Assembly: GCA_008330645.1 (NCBI GenBank)
Contig: VLTN01000022.1
Location: forward strand, 248,001-312,000
Direction: 5' to 3'
Source of the DNA: Cafeteria roenbergensis
Lineage: Eukaryota > Sar > Bigyra > Bicosoecida > Cafeteriaceae
DNA: 64,000 nucleotides
Numbering within the stretch: position 1 is the first letter of the stretch; every line of letters begins with the position of its first letter. The translations under genes and the position numbers were made by a program. The notes under the pieces are model-generated. The model did not search any database, was not told the DNA's origin, and saw nothing but the letters and a program-made list of their open reading frames with translations. Positions 21,879-32,500 of the stretch are shown one piece after another.

Positions 21879-24241
21879 CTAGTCCAGGAGTCGCACGGAG
21901 TGGACGCGGGTCACCCCGTGCCGACGAAGCCGCGCACGAATCGCGGCCTCGTCGGCGTGCGTCAGGCCGATGCGGTCCTCAATCTCGACCACCTCCGTTG
22001 TGCCGTCGTCGTGCGTGACATCCACCCGCCGCACGGGCCCCCCTGCGGACGGCCCCGCCGCAGCGCCGGCGCCAGGGCTGGCCCGGCGAGAGGCAGACAC
22101 GCCCCACATGCCCCTCACGCCAGCTTCAAAGGCCGCGTCGTCGTCCATGCAGGCAGAGAGAGACCGGTGGTAGCCCGAAAACTCCAGCCAGGTCACCTGC
22201 CCATCACCGACGGCCCCCTCCGCGGTCATCGTTCCCTCGATATCCAGCGCCTTGGCGGCCTCCCGGCGGGCCGCGTCAGCGTCCATGCGCCCAGCAGCCA
22301 CGCTCGGGTGCGCCCCCGCGCGCATCGCGCCGACAACATCGCCCAGCGGCAGGGCCGTCGCCTCGCCTCCCGCCAGCTGCGCCCACGCCTCCTCCACCAG
22401 CGCCGCGCGCTCTCTGGCCCGGTCGCCGGCTCGCCCGGCCTCGCCCGCCGTGCGCGCCACTCGGATCGAATCCAGGCCCCACGCACCGGCAGCAGCTTCG
22501 GCAGAGCCCACCCCGGCCGTGGTGCCGAGGCCCCCCCTGGTCGTGCCGGCCAGCGTGGCGCCCAGCGACGCCCCCACCGGAACGGCAGAGCCACGGAGCG
22601 CCTCGAGCAGCTCGTGGCTGCTCACCGCGCCGCTCCGGTCGGCGTCGAACCACGAGAAGAGCTGGGCCAGCTCCCGGCCAGGCATGGGGAAGCCGAGCCT
22701 GCGCAGGCCTGTGGCGAGCTCCTCCTGGCTGAGGGCGCCGTCGCCCGAGCTGTCCATGGCCGCGAAGGATGCCTGCACACGCAGCACGCCGCTGGGCCCG
22801 AACCGGGCCGCAAGCCGCTCCCGGAGCGACCGCATCGCCTCCCGAACAGACAGCTCCGACCCGGCGCCCATTCGGAGCAGGCCAGCCCTGCGCGGGGCCC
22901 GGCGCTGCAGAGAGTGGTCCATGCCGCCCTCGTGCTCGGGAACGCCCTCCTCGATCGGTGCGGAGAACTTGTTCGAGCGCGCGTGCGGGTTGGACCCGGT
23001 TGCTGACGTCATCGGGAAAGCGCCCTCCGCCGCGCGCTGCGAGTACATGGTGATGGGCGGCGCAGCCAAGCCTCCTGCCGGCAGAGCCGCCTCCACTTCG
23101 TCTTCGGTGATGTTTGCGCGGGGCTTCGCGAGGCCGGCCGCGGCAAGCAGCTCGACGTCACGCGAGCCGGGCGGAATGGGCACCCCGTCGCTCGTCTTCA
23201 TGACCCGCCGGCCGCGCTCCTGCTTGTAAGCGTCCGCGCCAAAGGCCGCAAAGTCCGAGCGGGCCGAGCTCGAGAGGTAGCGGTCGTCCCGGCCGCGGGC
23301 AGCCTCGCGGTCGAAGGAGCGCGTCACGGTGTCGCTGCGGGGCGAGGGGGCGGGCACGACGCCGGGTGGGTAGGTGGGTGGGTGGAGACGGGGGGCGGGG
23401 GGTCGCACGACTGTCGGAGCGAGGGCACAGTTGCAGCGGCCGGAGAGCGGCGGGCTGAAGGGCGGGAGGGAGCGGCAGGCGGAGGGCGGAGGGCGGAAGG
23501 GGTGTGTGTGTCGGGCATGGCCCAGCCTCGCCAGACGCGGGCCGGGCGTTGACGGGAGGGAGGGAGGGAGGGAGGGAGGAGGGAGGGAGGGAGGGAGGGA
23601 GGGAGGGAGGGAGGGAGGAACCAACGGCAGCTCACCTGGCCTCGCGCATGGCGGCTTCCATCGCGCGGCGCTCCCTGGGCCCCACGGGCTTGTCGCCAAA
23701 CGTGCGCATGTGGCGGCTGTAGTCCTGCGCGTCCCGTGACGTGCTTTGGATCTCCATCGGCGCCTGCGGGGTCGCGCGGGTCGGGGCACAGAGAGGCCAG
23801 TTGCCGGCGGCGCCGGCCGGGCGGTCCCCCAGCCGATGGCGTCACCGAGACGGCCAATGCCGCGTCCATAGCTGGCGCGCGCACTCGCAAACACTCACCC
23901 CGCCCGTGGGGAGCACGCGGTCCTTGGTGACGAGGCGCTTCACGTTGGCGCCACCAGTTGCGAGGGCGTCGTCGCCTCCCAGCGTCTGCGAGAGGGGACA
24001 ACCAACGCCGCAGCGGCCCACGGCACCAAGGCGGGGCAAAGGAAATGGTGCGCGCCCTTGCTTGCGGGATGGGCAAGCGGCCGGCTCCACGCCGATGTCA
24101 GGCTGCGGGGGCCGCCGCGATGCGGGCAGCCGTTGCGAAGCAGCAGCCTGGCCGCGAGCGCGCAGGCCTCACGTGCAGGACGCGGTCCTCCTGCCAGTTG
24201 CCCACCAGCGTGCGGGGTCTGCCCCCGGTGTTGAATGCCAT
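21879..24241 (-). CDS. Calcyphosin-like EF-hand protein, four exons
   Basis: Exons at 24173-24241, 23899-23985, 23636-23763 and 21879-23334, each boundary GTGAG/CGCAG and in phase, giving about 579 residues (start MAFNTGGRPRTLVGNW, stop TAG). Exon 4 holds a calcyphosin/CAPSL-type block: LRERLAARFGPSGVLRVQASF, EF-hand 1 (DSSGDGALSQEE), EF-hand 2 (DADRSGAVSSHE), then a degenerate third region ending DGQVTWLEFSGYHRSLSACMDDDAAFEAGVRGMW, matching the family's order. The first two loops keep acidic residues at Ca-binding positions 1, 3 and 12; the later loops are poorer. The N-terminal exons carry short basic motifs (RTLVGNWQEDRVL, YSRHMRTFGDKPVGPRERR) reminiscent of axonemal microtubule-associated proteins. 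A flagellar role is inferred from family and motifs only. The first three exons are short enough to be missed by single-frame gene finding. Confidence 0.85.
23553..23619 (+). repeat. (GGGA)n microsatellite inside intron 3 of the EF-hand gene
   Basis: About 16 copies of GGGA with one 3-base interruption. On the gene's strand it reads TCCC, a long pyrimidine tract early in the 301-bp intron 23335-23635. Confidence 0.95.
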
Positions 24242-24750
24242 GCTGCTGCGGCTCCTTGGCCGGCGGCCAAGCGTGCCGGGGAGCGTCTCGGCGGAGCGCG
24301 ATTCTGCTGCTCCCGGCTGTTCTTTGTGCGAAATCAAAGATGTGCTGTGTTCGGCTTGGCGCCGCTTTCCGGCGCCGCAGGGGGCGACCGCGCAAGGCTG
24401 GAAGCGGCGAACCGCCGGACGCGATTGTGTTCCCATCGGGTGCGTGCCTGGCACCCAGCGGGGGCGGGCTGTCACGCGTGCAGCGCGCGCGAGACGTGGC
24501 TCACCGATGTCATGTGCAATCGACGATATTTTTCCAACTCGACCCAGTTGACAAGCACCCAAGAAACACAGAGGCAGCGGCCTGGCGACGAGCGTGCGGT
24601 CGCGCGGGGCACAAGTTGCGGCCCATCGGGCACGCTGCGCCAGGCCCTGGGCGAAGCACGCGTGAACACACAAGAGCAGCAGCACCTGGCTCGCACGGCG
24701 TCGAGCCGTCGAGCCGTCGCCCCGCGTTGCTGCACTGGCCGGCTCGCGCT
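24242..24750. other. Intergenic, 509 bp, upstream of the EF-hand gene
   Basis: Lies between the EF-hand ATG and the carrier stop (both minus). Contains AT-richer patches (e.g. around 24,330-24,350 and 24,520-24,545), suitable as promoter and 3' UTR. No RNA gene or repeat recognised. Confidence 0.45.
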
Positions 24751-26436
24751 CTAGCGGGTGGTGGTGTTGAAGACGGAGGAGTACATCGTGTTGAACTGCT
24801 CCATGGTGAGGAGGATGATCATGGCGTGAGGGGCGCTGCGGCCGTAGAAGGCTCCGAACCCGGTCCAGAAGGCCAGCGGGCCCTCCTTGCGTGCCACCTG
24901 CGCCGCGCAGTCGAGAACGCCCGTGTACGGCATCTTGCCGGTGGCAGGGTCGATGCGCATGCTCTGCAGGCGGGTTTTGATGAGGTCGAAGGGGAGTGAG
25001 AGGAACGCGCACATGAACCCGGCGGCGCCTGCGGAGAGCAGGTTGGCCGTGACGCCGGGCCCCACAGTCTTGTTGAAGAAGCCCTTGGCCTGGTCGTAGG
25101 AGGCCATCATTCCCACGTTCATGGCCATTGCGCGGAGCACGTTGGGGAGGCAGCCGCGCCAGAGGCGGGCGATGCCCTCGTCCTTGACGATGCGGCTGAG
25201 CGCGTTGAAGACGCTGGTGTAGCCGCGGCGCTCCGCCTTGGGCCGCATCGTGTCCGCCTGCATGCGGACCAGGGACACGTCGAAGGGGTTTCCGATGAGG
25301 GAGGCGATGGCGCCGCTGGACATGGAGGCGGCGACTGAGAGGTGGACGGGGAGGGTGGCCTCGCCGCCGCGCTGCTTCTTGAGGTAGTTGGAAAACTCGC
25401 GGTGAAGGCCGAGCCGCGCGGTGCCGTACACCGCCTGCCGCATAACGGCGGCGGAAAGCCTGCGGGGCGAGGGGGGCGTCACTGGGGCGTGCCACGGGGG
25501 ACGCTTCGCGGCGCGCCGAACAGCGGAAAACCCCATTGACCCGCCTCGGCGGACCCCTGGCCGCGAGAAGCGAAGCTGCGCGGCCAGGGCGGGCGCGCAG
25601 CCCATGCGCGCAGCAAAGCGACTGGCGCAGCGCGCCCCCAGGCTGCGGGGCAGGCGCGGCAGCGCGCGGCCGGCTGCGCCAGAGGGCCGAGGCGGGGCCG
25701 GTCACACCTGCTGACCCACGGGCAGTCCCTCACCCGGAATAGAGACCCGCAAAGCCCTCCTCCGCCACGATCTTGGAGACGACCGCCACGGCGGACGGGC
25801 GGGTGGCACCAGCAGCGAGGCTCTCGCCGACCAGCTGCAGGCGGACCTTGGTCAAGTCGATGGGGTGGATCTGCGGGGGGCGGAAAGCGCGGCGCCGCGG
25901 GCCGCAACAAGCGGATGGCGCCCCGAGTGCCGACTGCAACGCGTGGCAATCTTGCGCAGGCCTGGCGAGCGACGCGCAACCCGCCACGCACGCGGGCCGG
26001 GACCAGCATGACAGGGCATGCGCGGCGACCCCCGTGGAGGGCGCTGCGCCCGCACGATGCGCAGCGGGGAGGCAGGGCACGGCGGGGTCGGGAGGGGAGC
26101 GTCTCAAGTTGGGACGCGAGATGCGCAGCGGAGCACGCGCCCAGGGGCTCTTCTCACGACGCAGGACGCCGTGATTGCAGCGGAACCGCCGGTAACATAA
26201 GGCTGGAGCGCCTGGGCGAGTCCGGCTGCGGTGGGGGCGGGCGGCGGGAGCGCGGGCGCGTGCGGATGAGGCTGCGCAAGCGCCGAGGGTCAGCCGCGCA
26301 GCAAGCGCGGGGACGTGGAGAGGCAAGCGTCACAGGCCCGCTCCCGCCGCGCCGCCCCGAGCAGGCATGCCCTGCAGAAGCGCTGTCGCTCACAGGTGGA
26401 CTTGGCTGGCTGGGCCGGGCTGGGCTTGGCTGCCAT
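24751..26436 (-). CDS. Mitochondrial 2-oxoglutarate/malate or dicarboxylate-tricarboxylate carrier (SLC25), four exons
   Basis: Exons at 26394-26436, 26158-26225, 25734-25870 and 24751-25459, all GTGAG...CGCAG, total 957 nt and 318 residues; family members are usually 295-315. The protein starts MAAKPSPAQPAKSTSG and shows the three carrier repeats. Signature motifs are HPIDLTKVRLQL (repeat 1, split from YVTGGSAAITASCV by intron 2), NPFDVSLVRMQAD (repeat 2) and LPFDLIKTRLQSM (repeat 3). Other conserved stretches are GLYSGLSAAVMRQAVYGTARLG and RRGYTSVFNALSRIVKDEGI. RMQAD, MNVGMMASYDQAK and MPYTGVLDCA closely recall plant DTC and animal OGC carriers, which exchange 2-oxoglutarate for malate or other dicarboxylates across the inner mitochondrial membrane. 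Six transmembrane helices are expected. The exact substrate is inferred; uncoupling-protein-type relatives are less likely. Confidence 0.92.
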
Positions 26437-26768
26437 CCTTCGGGAGCGAGAGGCGGTGTGCGATTGCCGCGTGTGGGCTGTGTGTTCCCGCGTCGTCGGT
26501 CAGGTGAGGCGCTCTGCCACGGACGCAAAGCCGCGCGTGCGCCCTTCGCGGCCGCGAGATTCGCGTGCTGCGTGCGACAATCGTTGGCGACACCCCCCTG
26601 CATCATGCTGGCGGCGGTTTCCAGGCCCCAGCGGCGCGCGATGGCGGCGGGATCGGCCAGGTTGCAGCGCCGCAAGCAACCACGGATTCCAGAACGACCT
26701 CGAAACGCGCGGTTGCGGCTGCGTATCCCCCCGGCGAGCGGGCTGGCCCGCGCCCCGCTCCCGCCCCC
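26437..26768. other. Intergenic, 332 bp, upstream of the SLC25 carrier
   Basis: Region between the carrier ATG and the stop of the M16 gene (both minus), presumed carrier promoter plus 3' UTR of the peptidase gene. Nothing else recognised. Confidence 0.45.
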
Positions 26769-29270
26769 TCAGCGCTCCACGTGTACAGTGACCGTCTTCG
26801 GGTCTGCAAAGGCGGTGGCAACGTCTCGGAGCGCGGCGCTGAGCGCCTCGGCAGACTTGGCAACACTCGCCTGGGCCCTCTCAGGCGCGCCCTCGCCGCG
26901 AGTCATGTCGAAGTCTTCCGACTGCAGCCAGTGCGGAAGGCTTCCTGCAGGGGCGCCCAGCATCTCCGCCACTGCTGCGGCCTCTGCGACGGCCCCTGCG
27001 AGGGGCACGCTGCTCGCGCAAGCCGTGCCGCCAATCGTCGCGATGGACTGCGCGAACGCACGCTCCTCGGCGTCGTCCGCACCAGCATCCCCCCACCCAG
27101 TGGCCGCAAGCGCGTAGGCGACCTCCTCGCCCGCCACCTCGCCGCTCGTCTCCGTGCCGGCCCAGCGGAATCCAGTTGCGAACCCCTGTCTCGCGCCGTG
27201 AGCCGCTGCTGCAGTCAGCGCGAGCGGCAGCCGCTGCTCCGCCGCCGCCTCGAACCAGGCCTTGGCAGCGTGGGCCGCCTCCGCCACAATGGCCGCCTCC
27301 GCAGCCGCGCCGGCGTCGCTGCCGCCGCCACACGCTGCAGCCTCTGCCGCGGCGCCCTCGCTCGCCTCGAAGGTCACGGTCACCAGCCAGCCCGGGCCGG
27401 GCGCCCGAACTGGCATGGCCACGACGCTCGACGCAGCGCCCACGCGGAGGCCGACGCTGCGCCCGCCCGCGCTGGCGGCAGCAGCCGCCCCCGCCCCGGT
27501 CACCACGCCGGCCGCCTCAGCGCCAGCAGGGCCGGTCATGGCCGCGCCAACAGGCCCCCCTGCCGCCGGCAGGACCAGTGCCAGGCTCTGCAGCCAGCTC
27601 TGCGCCAGGTCCCGGCTCTCACGCAGCCCTGACTGGCTGTTGCTCAGCCGCGACGGCACCCACCCGGCAACGGTGACGACTGCGGGAGAATTGGCGCCGC
27701 CCGCGCTCGAAGCTTCGCTCGCCGTCGCATCTCCGGGCTCTGCCGGCCTGGGCGAGAAAATGGCTCTGCCGGGAAGCAGACCCGTGCACGCCGGCCAATC
27801 GAGCCTCCCTGCGTCGCCTGGCGCGCCCGCGCCAGCGGCAGCGGACGGCGCCCCGGAAGCAGCCACTGCTGCAACGGCGTCCTTGTTGGAAGGGTCGATG
27901 GAGGCGGTGGCCCAGAAGGCCATGTCCCAGTGGGACCGGCCGCCGCCCACGGACGACAGGGGCTTCGCCACCGCGGCGGGGAGGAACGTCCCGGGGGGCC
28001 CATTGGCCTGCAGCATGGCCGCGAGGCTCTGCCTGGCTGCGGTGGCCTCCTCCCTGAAGATTCTCAAGGGCAGGTCCTCGTCGGCCTCTGTCGGCTCCGT
28101 CGCAGAGCCTTCCGAGTCGGGGGTCACGTCGATGATGCGGCGGGTGCCAGGCGCGCTGTCGCCCGGGTCGCTATCATTGCCGCCGCCAGCGCCGGCGTCT
28201 GCTGCGGCGGGGGCAACTCTGCCGCTATCGCCGCCGTCGTCGCTTTCGTCGCTGCCCCTGAGCTGGTCCTCGCTCGGCGCCCGCACGGCCACGCACCAGT
28301 GGGCGTTGGGGCCGAACAGCGCCTCTCGCACCACCGCCTGCAGCAGGGCCTCGGCCTCGTCGGCAGGGGGGACGGCCACCACAGCGGTCGCCTGGGCCAT
28401 CTGCTCCTCCTGCTTGGCGGCGCGCGACTTGGTGCGGCGTCCACTTGTCCTCCGGAGGCGCTCGGCGAGCTCCGCCTCCGCCGCGGCGTCTCCGCGCGCG
28501 GACGGCTCGCTGGGCGCGGCGGCCCCGTTCGAGTCGGCCGCCGCTCCCGTCTCGGCGGAGGCGGTGGCGCCGCCCTGCCCCAGCGCCGGGGCCCGGGACA
28601 TGGCCTCTAGGGCTGCGCGGAGCGACGCGGTGGTCCCCATGCCGAGCCGGCTGAGCGCGCTGTCGGCCGGGGCCCCCGCAGCCGAGGCCAGGGCGCGGGC
28701 CATGCGCAGCAGCGGGCCCTGCATGGGGTCGCGCTCCATCTCCTCCACCTCGGCGTCGAGGTCTGCCACCTCTGCGCTGAGGGCCGCGGTCATGCGCTTG
28801 GCCGCGCCACGCGCGATGTCCTTGACTCCGTAGCCACCGCAAATCGCAAGGCCCTGGACGAACCCCGAGGTGCTGAGCACCCCGTCTGTGCACAACACCG
28901 TAAACGTCGTTGTGGCTGCCGTGGTTGCGGCCACGCTTGCCGCGCCTCCCGCCTGAAATGCCAGCTCGTCGAGGATGGCGTGCTCGAGCAGGTGCGACAT
29001 GCCCGGCTCTCTGAGGCGCAGGTGGCCGAGGGGCGCCGCCACTGAGATCTCCCAAGTGCCCTCAGCAGCAGGGTCGAGGGACTGCGGCATTGCGACCACG
29101 GACACGCTGGCGTGCCGCCTGCCGCGCGCGCTCGCAATCGCGGAGCGGCCCAAGGAGCCTGCAGCGCGCAGCATGCTGGAACCGACTGCCAAGCCCGCGC
29201 TTGCGACCAGGGAGCTGCGCACTGGCGCAGGCAAGGCGCTTCTGTGGCCTCGTTGCTGTGTGCGACGCAT
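26769..29270 (-). CDS. M16 (pitrilysin/MPP-like) metallopeptidase homologue, probably mitochondrial
   Basis: 833 residues from ATG 29270 to TGA 26769-26771; the frame is open further upstream but without an ATG. The first 55 residues (MRRTQQRGHRSALPAPVRSS...ARGRRHASVSV) are basic, Ser/Ala-rich and free of acid, like a mitochondrial presequence. GMSHLLEHAILDE holds the inverted zinc motif HxxEH (H93, E96, H97). A Glu cluster at 174-179 (AEVEEMERD) sits 77-82 residues later, about the spacing of the distal zinc Glu in M16 enzymes. GVLSTSGFVQGLA is in the usual place between them. The rest is heavily expanded by Ala/Gly/Ser/Asp-rich insertions (e.g. about 215-320 and 350-440), so the second half cannot be aligned with confidence. 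An active peptidase is plausible because the metal site looks intact; an inactive MPP/core-like subunit is the alternative. Confidence 0.75.
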   Translation of the reverse strand: MRRTQQRGHRSALPAPVRSSLVASAGLAVGSSMLRAAGSLGRSAIASARGRRHASVSVVAMPQSLDPAAEGTWEISVAAPLGHLRLREPGMSHLLEHAILDELAFQAGGAASVAATTAATTTFTVLCTDGVLSTSGFVQGLAICGGYGVKDIARGAAKRMTAALSAEVADLDAEVEEMERDPMQGPLLRMARALASAAGAPADSALSRLGMGTTASLRAALEAMSRAPALGQGGATASAETGAAADSNGAAAPSEPSARGDAAAEAELAERLRRTSGRRTKSRAAKQEEQMAQATAVVAVPPADEAEALLQAVVREALFGPNAHWCVAVRAPSEDQLRGSDESDDGGDSGRVAPAAADAGAGGGNDSDPGDSAPGTRRIIDVTPDSEGSATEPTEADEDLPLRIFREEATAARQSLAAMLQANGPPGTFLPAAVAKPLSSVGGGRSHWDMAFWATASIDPSNKDAVAAVAASGAPSAAAGAGAPGDAGRLDWPACTGLLPGRAIFSPRPAEPGDATASEASSAGGANSPAVVTVAGWVPSRLSNSQSGLRESRDLAQSWLQSLALVLPAAGGPVGAAMTGPAGAEAAGVVTGAGAAAAASAGGRSVGLRVGAASSVVAMPVRAPGPGWLVTVTFEASEGAAAEAAACGGGSDAGAAAEAAIVAEAAHAAKAWFEAAAEQRLPLALTAAAAHGARQGFATGFRWAGTETSGEVAGEEVAYALAATGWGDAGADDAEERAFAQSIATIGGTACASSVPLAGAVAEAAAVAEMLGAPAGSLPHWLQSEDFDMTRGEGAPERAQASVAKSAEALSAALRDVATAFADPKTVTVHVER

Positions 29271-29536
29271 GGGCCCCGGGTCGGGCACCGGGCGAAGCGC
29301 AGCCGGGCAGAGCCACGCGTCCGCTTGCGGCCGCCGGCAACCTGAAAGGGACGCGCTTGCGGACTCCAATCATCATCATTCAGACGGGGCACATGAACTC
29401 ACACTCGAAGCGTTCAGGCGGGTTTCTCGGGCACGCACACCGAATACGCACTGGGAAATCGCGACTCGCATCTGTCTGCAGACTGTCCCGCTGCCCCCGC
29501 CGGGGCGCAGCTCCGGGCGCTGCACTGCCCTCGCGA

Positions 29537-32500
29537 TCACTCGTCAGCCAGGATGCCATCGTCGCTGCTGGCGCTGCTGAGCCGGGAGTGAGCCGACTCG
29601 GGCCGCGCTCTGGGCGGCTGCTTCGGCTGCAGCAGCGGAGAGCGCCCGCCGTCGGAGTCCGGCCCCTTGGTCTCGCGCACGTGCGCGTCAGCACGATCGC
29701 TGGCGGATGTCGACGATTCGCGCGACCTCCCCTCCGCTCCACGGTCGCCCCGCGGCGCATGCGCCTGCTGGGGCTGGCGCTGGGCGCGCGGGCTCGCGGC
29801 GCCGCTCTCGCGCCCGCTGGTGCCAAACGACACTCGGGACCCGGCACGCGACCTCGCCACAGGCGAGCCGCTGGCAGAGCCAGCCGTCCTGGCGCCGCCT
29901 CGCGCCCCTCCCTCGGGCTTGCCTGCCCGCGCCAGGGCTTCGCGCTCCTCGTGCTGCCTCCGGCTGAGCGCCGACGGGTACGACGGGCCAGCGGCGCCGC
30001 TCGCGGCGAACATGCCGCTGGCCCCCAGCGCGCTCCCTCCGGTGGAGCCGAACATGCCGTTGGGAGCAAGGCTGCCGTCCGCCGCGCCGGCATCGGGACT
30101 AGCACCAGCGGCGGAGCCCGGGGCCGTGCCGCGAAGGATTCCCCGGGGCCGGCTGGCTGGCGGCGAAGCCGGCGCCGATGACGCCGCCGCAGAACCGGTT
30201 GACGCGCCAGGGGTGGTGGCGCCGGCGGCCTCCTGCTTGGGCCGGGCGGCGAACGGCCGGCCGGGGGGCAGCGCGCCCCCCATTGGGCCGGAACGCGCTC
30301 CAGCAGCCGCTGCCGCCCCCGCCAGCTCCGCTGCAGCCGCTGCCGCACCAGCCGCGGCTTGCGGCGGCTGCCGCTTGCCTGTGGCGGTGAGCGAAAAGTC
30401 GTCGTCGCTGCCAAATGGGGCCTCTGGTGCCGGAGCCGGCGCGGCGCCGGCCCCTGGTCTGCGGCTGGCAGAGCCACTTCGCGAGCGGCCGAAGGTGTCG
30501 GCTCTGCCGTCCTCGAGGGCGCGGACGCCCCCCGGCCCCGCCATATCCGCGCGCGGGCGGTCCACGCCGTCTGCCAGCAGCCGGCCCTGCTGCGGGTGGC
30601 GCTGCTGGGAGAAGAGGAGGCCCTTCCGTGGGTCGCGCTCCGACGGGTCGAAGGCGGGCTCCCCGGCCGCCTTGAGGATGGCGAGCAGGCCCCGCTGCTG
30701 CTCCATGAGGAGGGTTGTGAGGGAGCGCTCCGAGGCTTGCATGTCCCTTTGGACCGCCGACCGTCGCTCCTCGAGCTCCTCCTGCTTGCGGCGCACCGCC
30801 TCGGCCCTGCCCTTGGCCTCTGCGAGCCGTGCGACGGAGGAGGTGTGCTCGGAGTGGAGCCGGCGTTTTCGGCGCGCCACCGCCATGTCCACCCGGCCGT
30901 CCGCAGTGATGTTCGACTGCTCCGACGCCTCGCGCAGCTCCAGCTCCTTCCCCCGGACGTGCTCCTCGTGCTTCGTCACCCATCGCTCCATCTCCTCCGC
31001 CTCGCCCTCCAGCTCGCGCTCCTCCTCCTCCAGCCTGGCGAGCTGGCCCTGCAGGCGCGTCGCCTCCACCTTGTGGGTCATCAGCTGCTCGCGCTTCGAG
31101 GCTGTGAGCGTGGTGCGCATTCCCGCGCGCATCTCTTCCAGCTCCAGCGAGCGCGCGACAAAGGTCCCTTCCAGGTACGCAACCTCCGCCTCCGCCTCCT
31201 CGGACCGCCTCGTCAGGGCGGCGGCCTGCTCCTCGGCAGCCCGGATGCGCCGCCCCAGCTCCCTGCGCTGGGAAACCGCCCTCGCAGCCACGGCCGCCAG
31301 CCACAGCCGCCACGCCCCCGCGGCCTTGCGGAACCCCTCCACCGTCTTGCGCGTCTTGACGCACTCGGCGCGCCACTCCTCCTTGTCCGCCGACTCCACG
31401 GCGAGCTGCCCCTCCAGCTTGGCCTCCATGGCGTCGTACCGCTCCGCCCAGTCGTCCGTGGCCTCGCGCAGGTGGGCCTCCCACTCCGCCACGGAGGCCG
31501 CCACGGCCTCCTCCTTGGCCCGCTCCTGCTGCCGCAGCAGCTCCGCCACGGTGGACTCCATCTGCTCCTGCATGCTCTCTATCATGCTGGCCGTCGCCTC
31601 GGCGTGCGCCTCCTCGACCTCCGCCAGGGCGCGCGAAACCGCCGCCTCGCGCTCCTGCTCCAGCCTCGCCCGCTCCTTCTCGAGAAGGGCGGCGGCAGCC
31701 TTGGCCTCGGCCTCCCGCTGGGACCGCTCCGCCGTCAGCTCCTCCTCGTGCCTGGCCTCGGCAGCGGCCCTGCTGGCGTCGAACGCGTCTCTCATCGCGA
31801 GCGCCTCCTCCCCGAATACGGCGGTCAGCTGCTCCCTGGCCACCTCAATGCGGGCCGCCTCCATCGTGGCTGCGCGGCGCACGGACGCGGCCACGTCCTC
31901 CGCCGCCATGCCCTGCACCGCCGCCAGCCGCCCGCGCAGCTCCGCCTCCAGCTTCCCGCGAGCCAAGGCCGCTGCGGCCTCGATACGCTCCGCCGTGGCC
32001 GCCACAGCTCGCTCCCGCCTGGCCTCCTCCTCCTCGCGCGTGGCCTGCGCCGCGGCCGCCGCGGCCGCCCCTGCCATGTCCTCCGCCAGCGAGGAGTGCG
32101 TCGCCTCCAGCCAGCTGCGCAGGGCGTGCCGGCGCCGGGTGGCCGACCACCTGTCCAGGCTCCGCCACAGCCGCTCGGCGCCCAGCTTCCGAGTGGCGGC
32201 CGTGCGGCGGCGGCCCTCCGTCGCGCTGGTGCGCGCAGCCGCCGCCTTGACGTCGGCCAGCTCTGCCCGGGACCCTTCCAGCTCCTCCTGCAGCCGGCCC
32301 ACCTTGGCCTCCGAGCGACGCAGGGCCTCGTCCACGGCCGCCTTTGCGCGCTCCAGGCTCTCCGTGTGACGCTCCTCGGCAGAGCTGGCGGCGCTGCGCA
32401 CGGCCTTGGCCTCGGACGTGGCTGCGCCCAGCGCCTCCTCCATGGTGGCCACCGCGGCGCGCAGCCTGGCCGCCTCGTCCTCGTCCGCCTGCCTGGTCAC

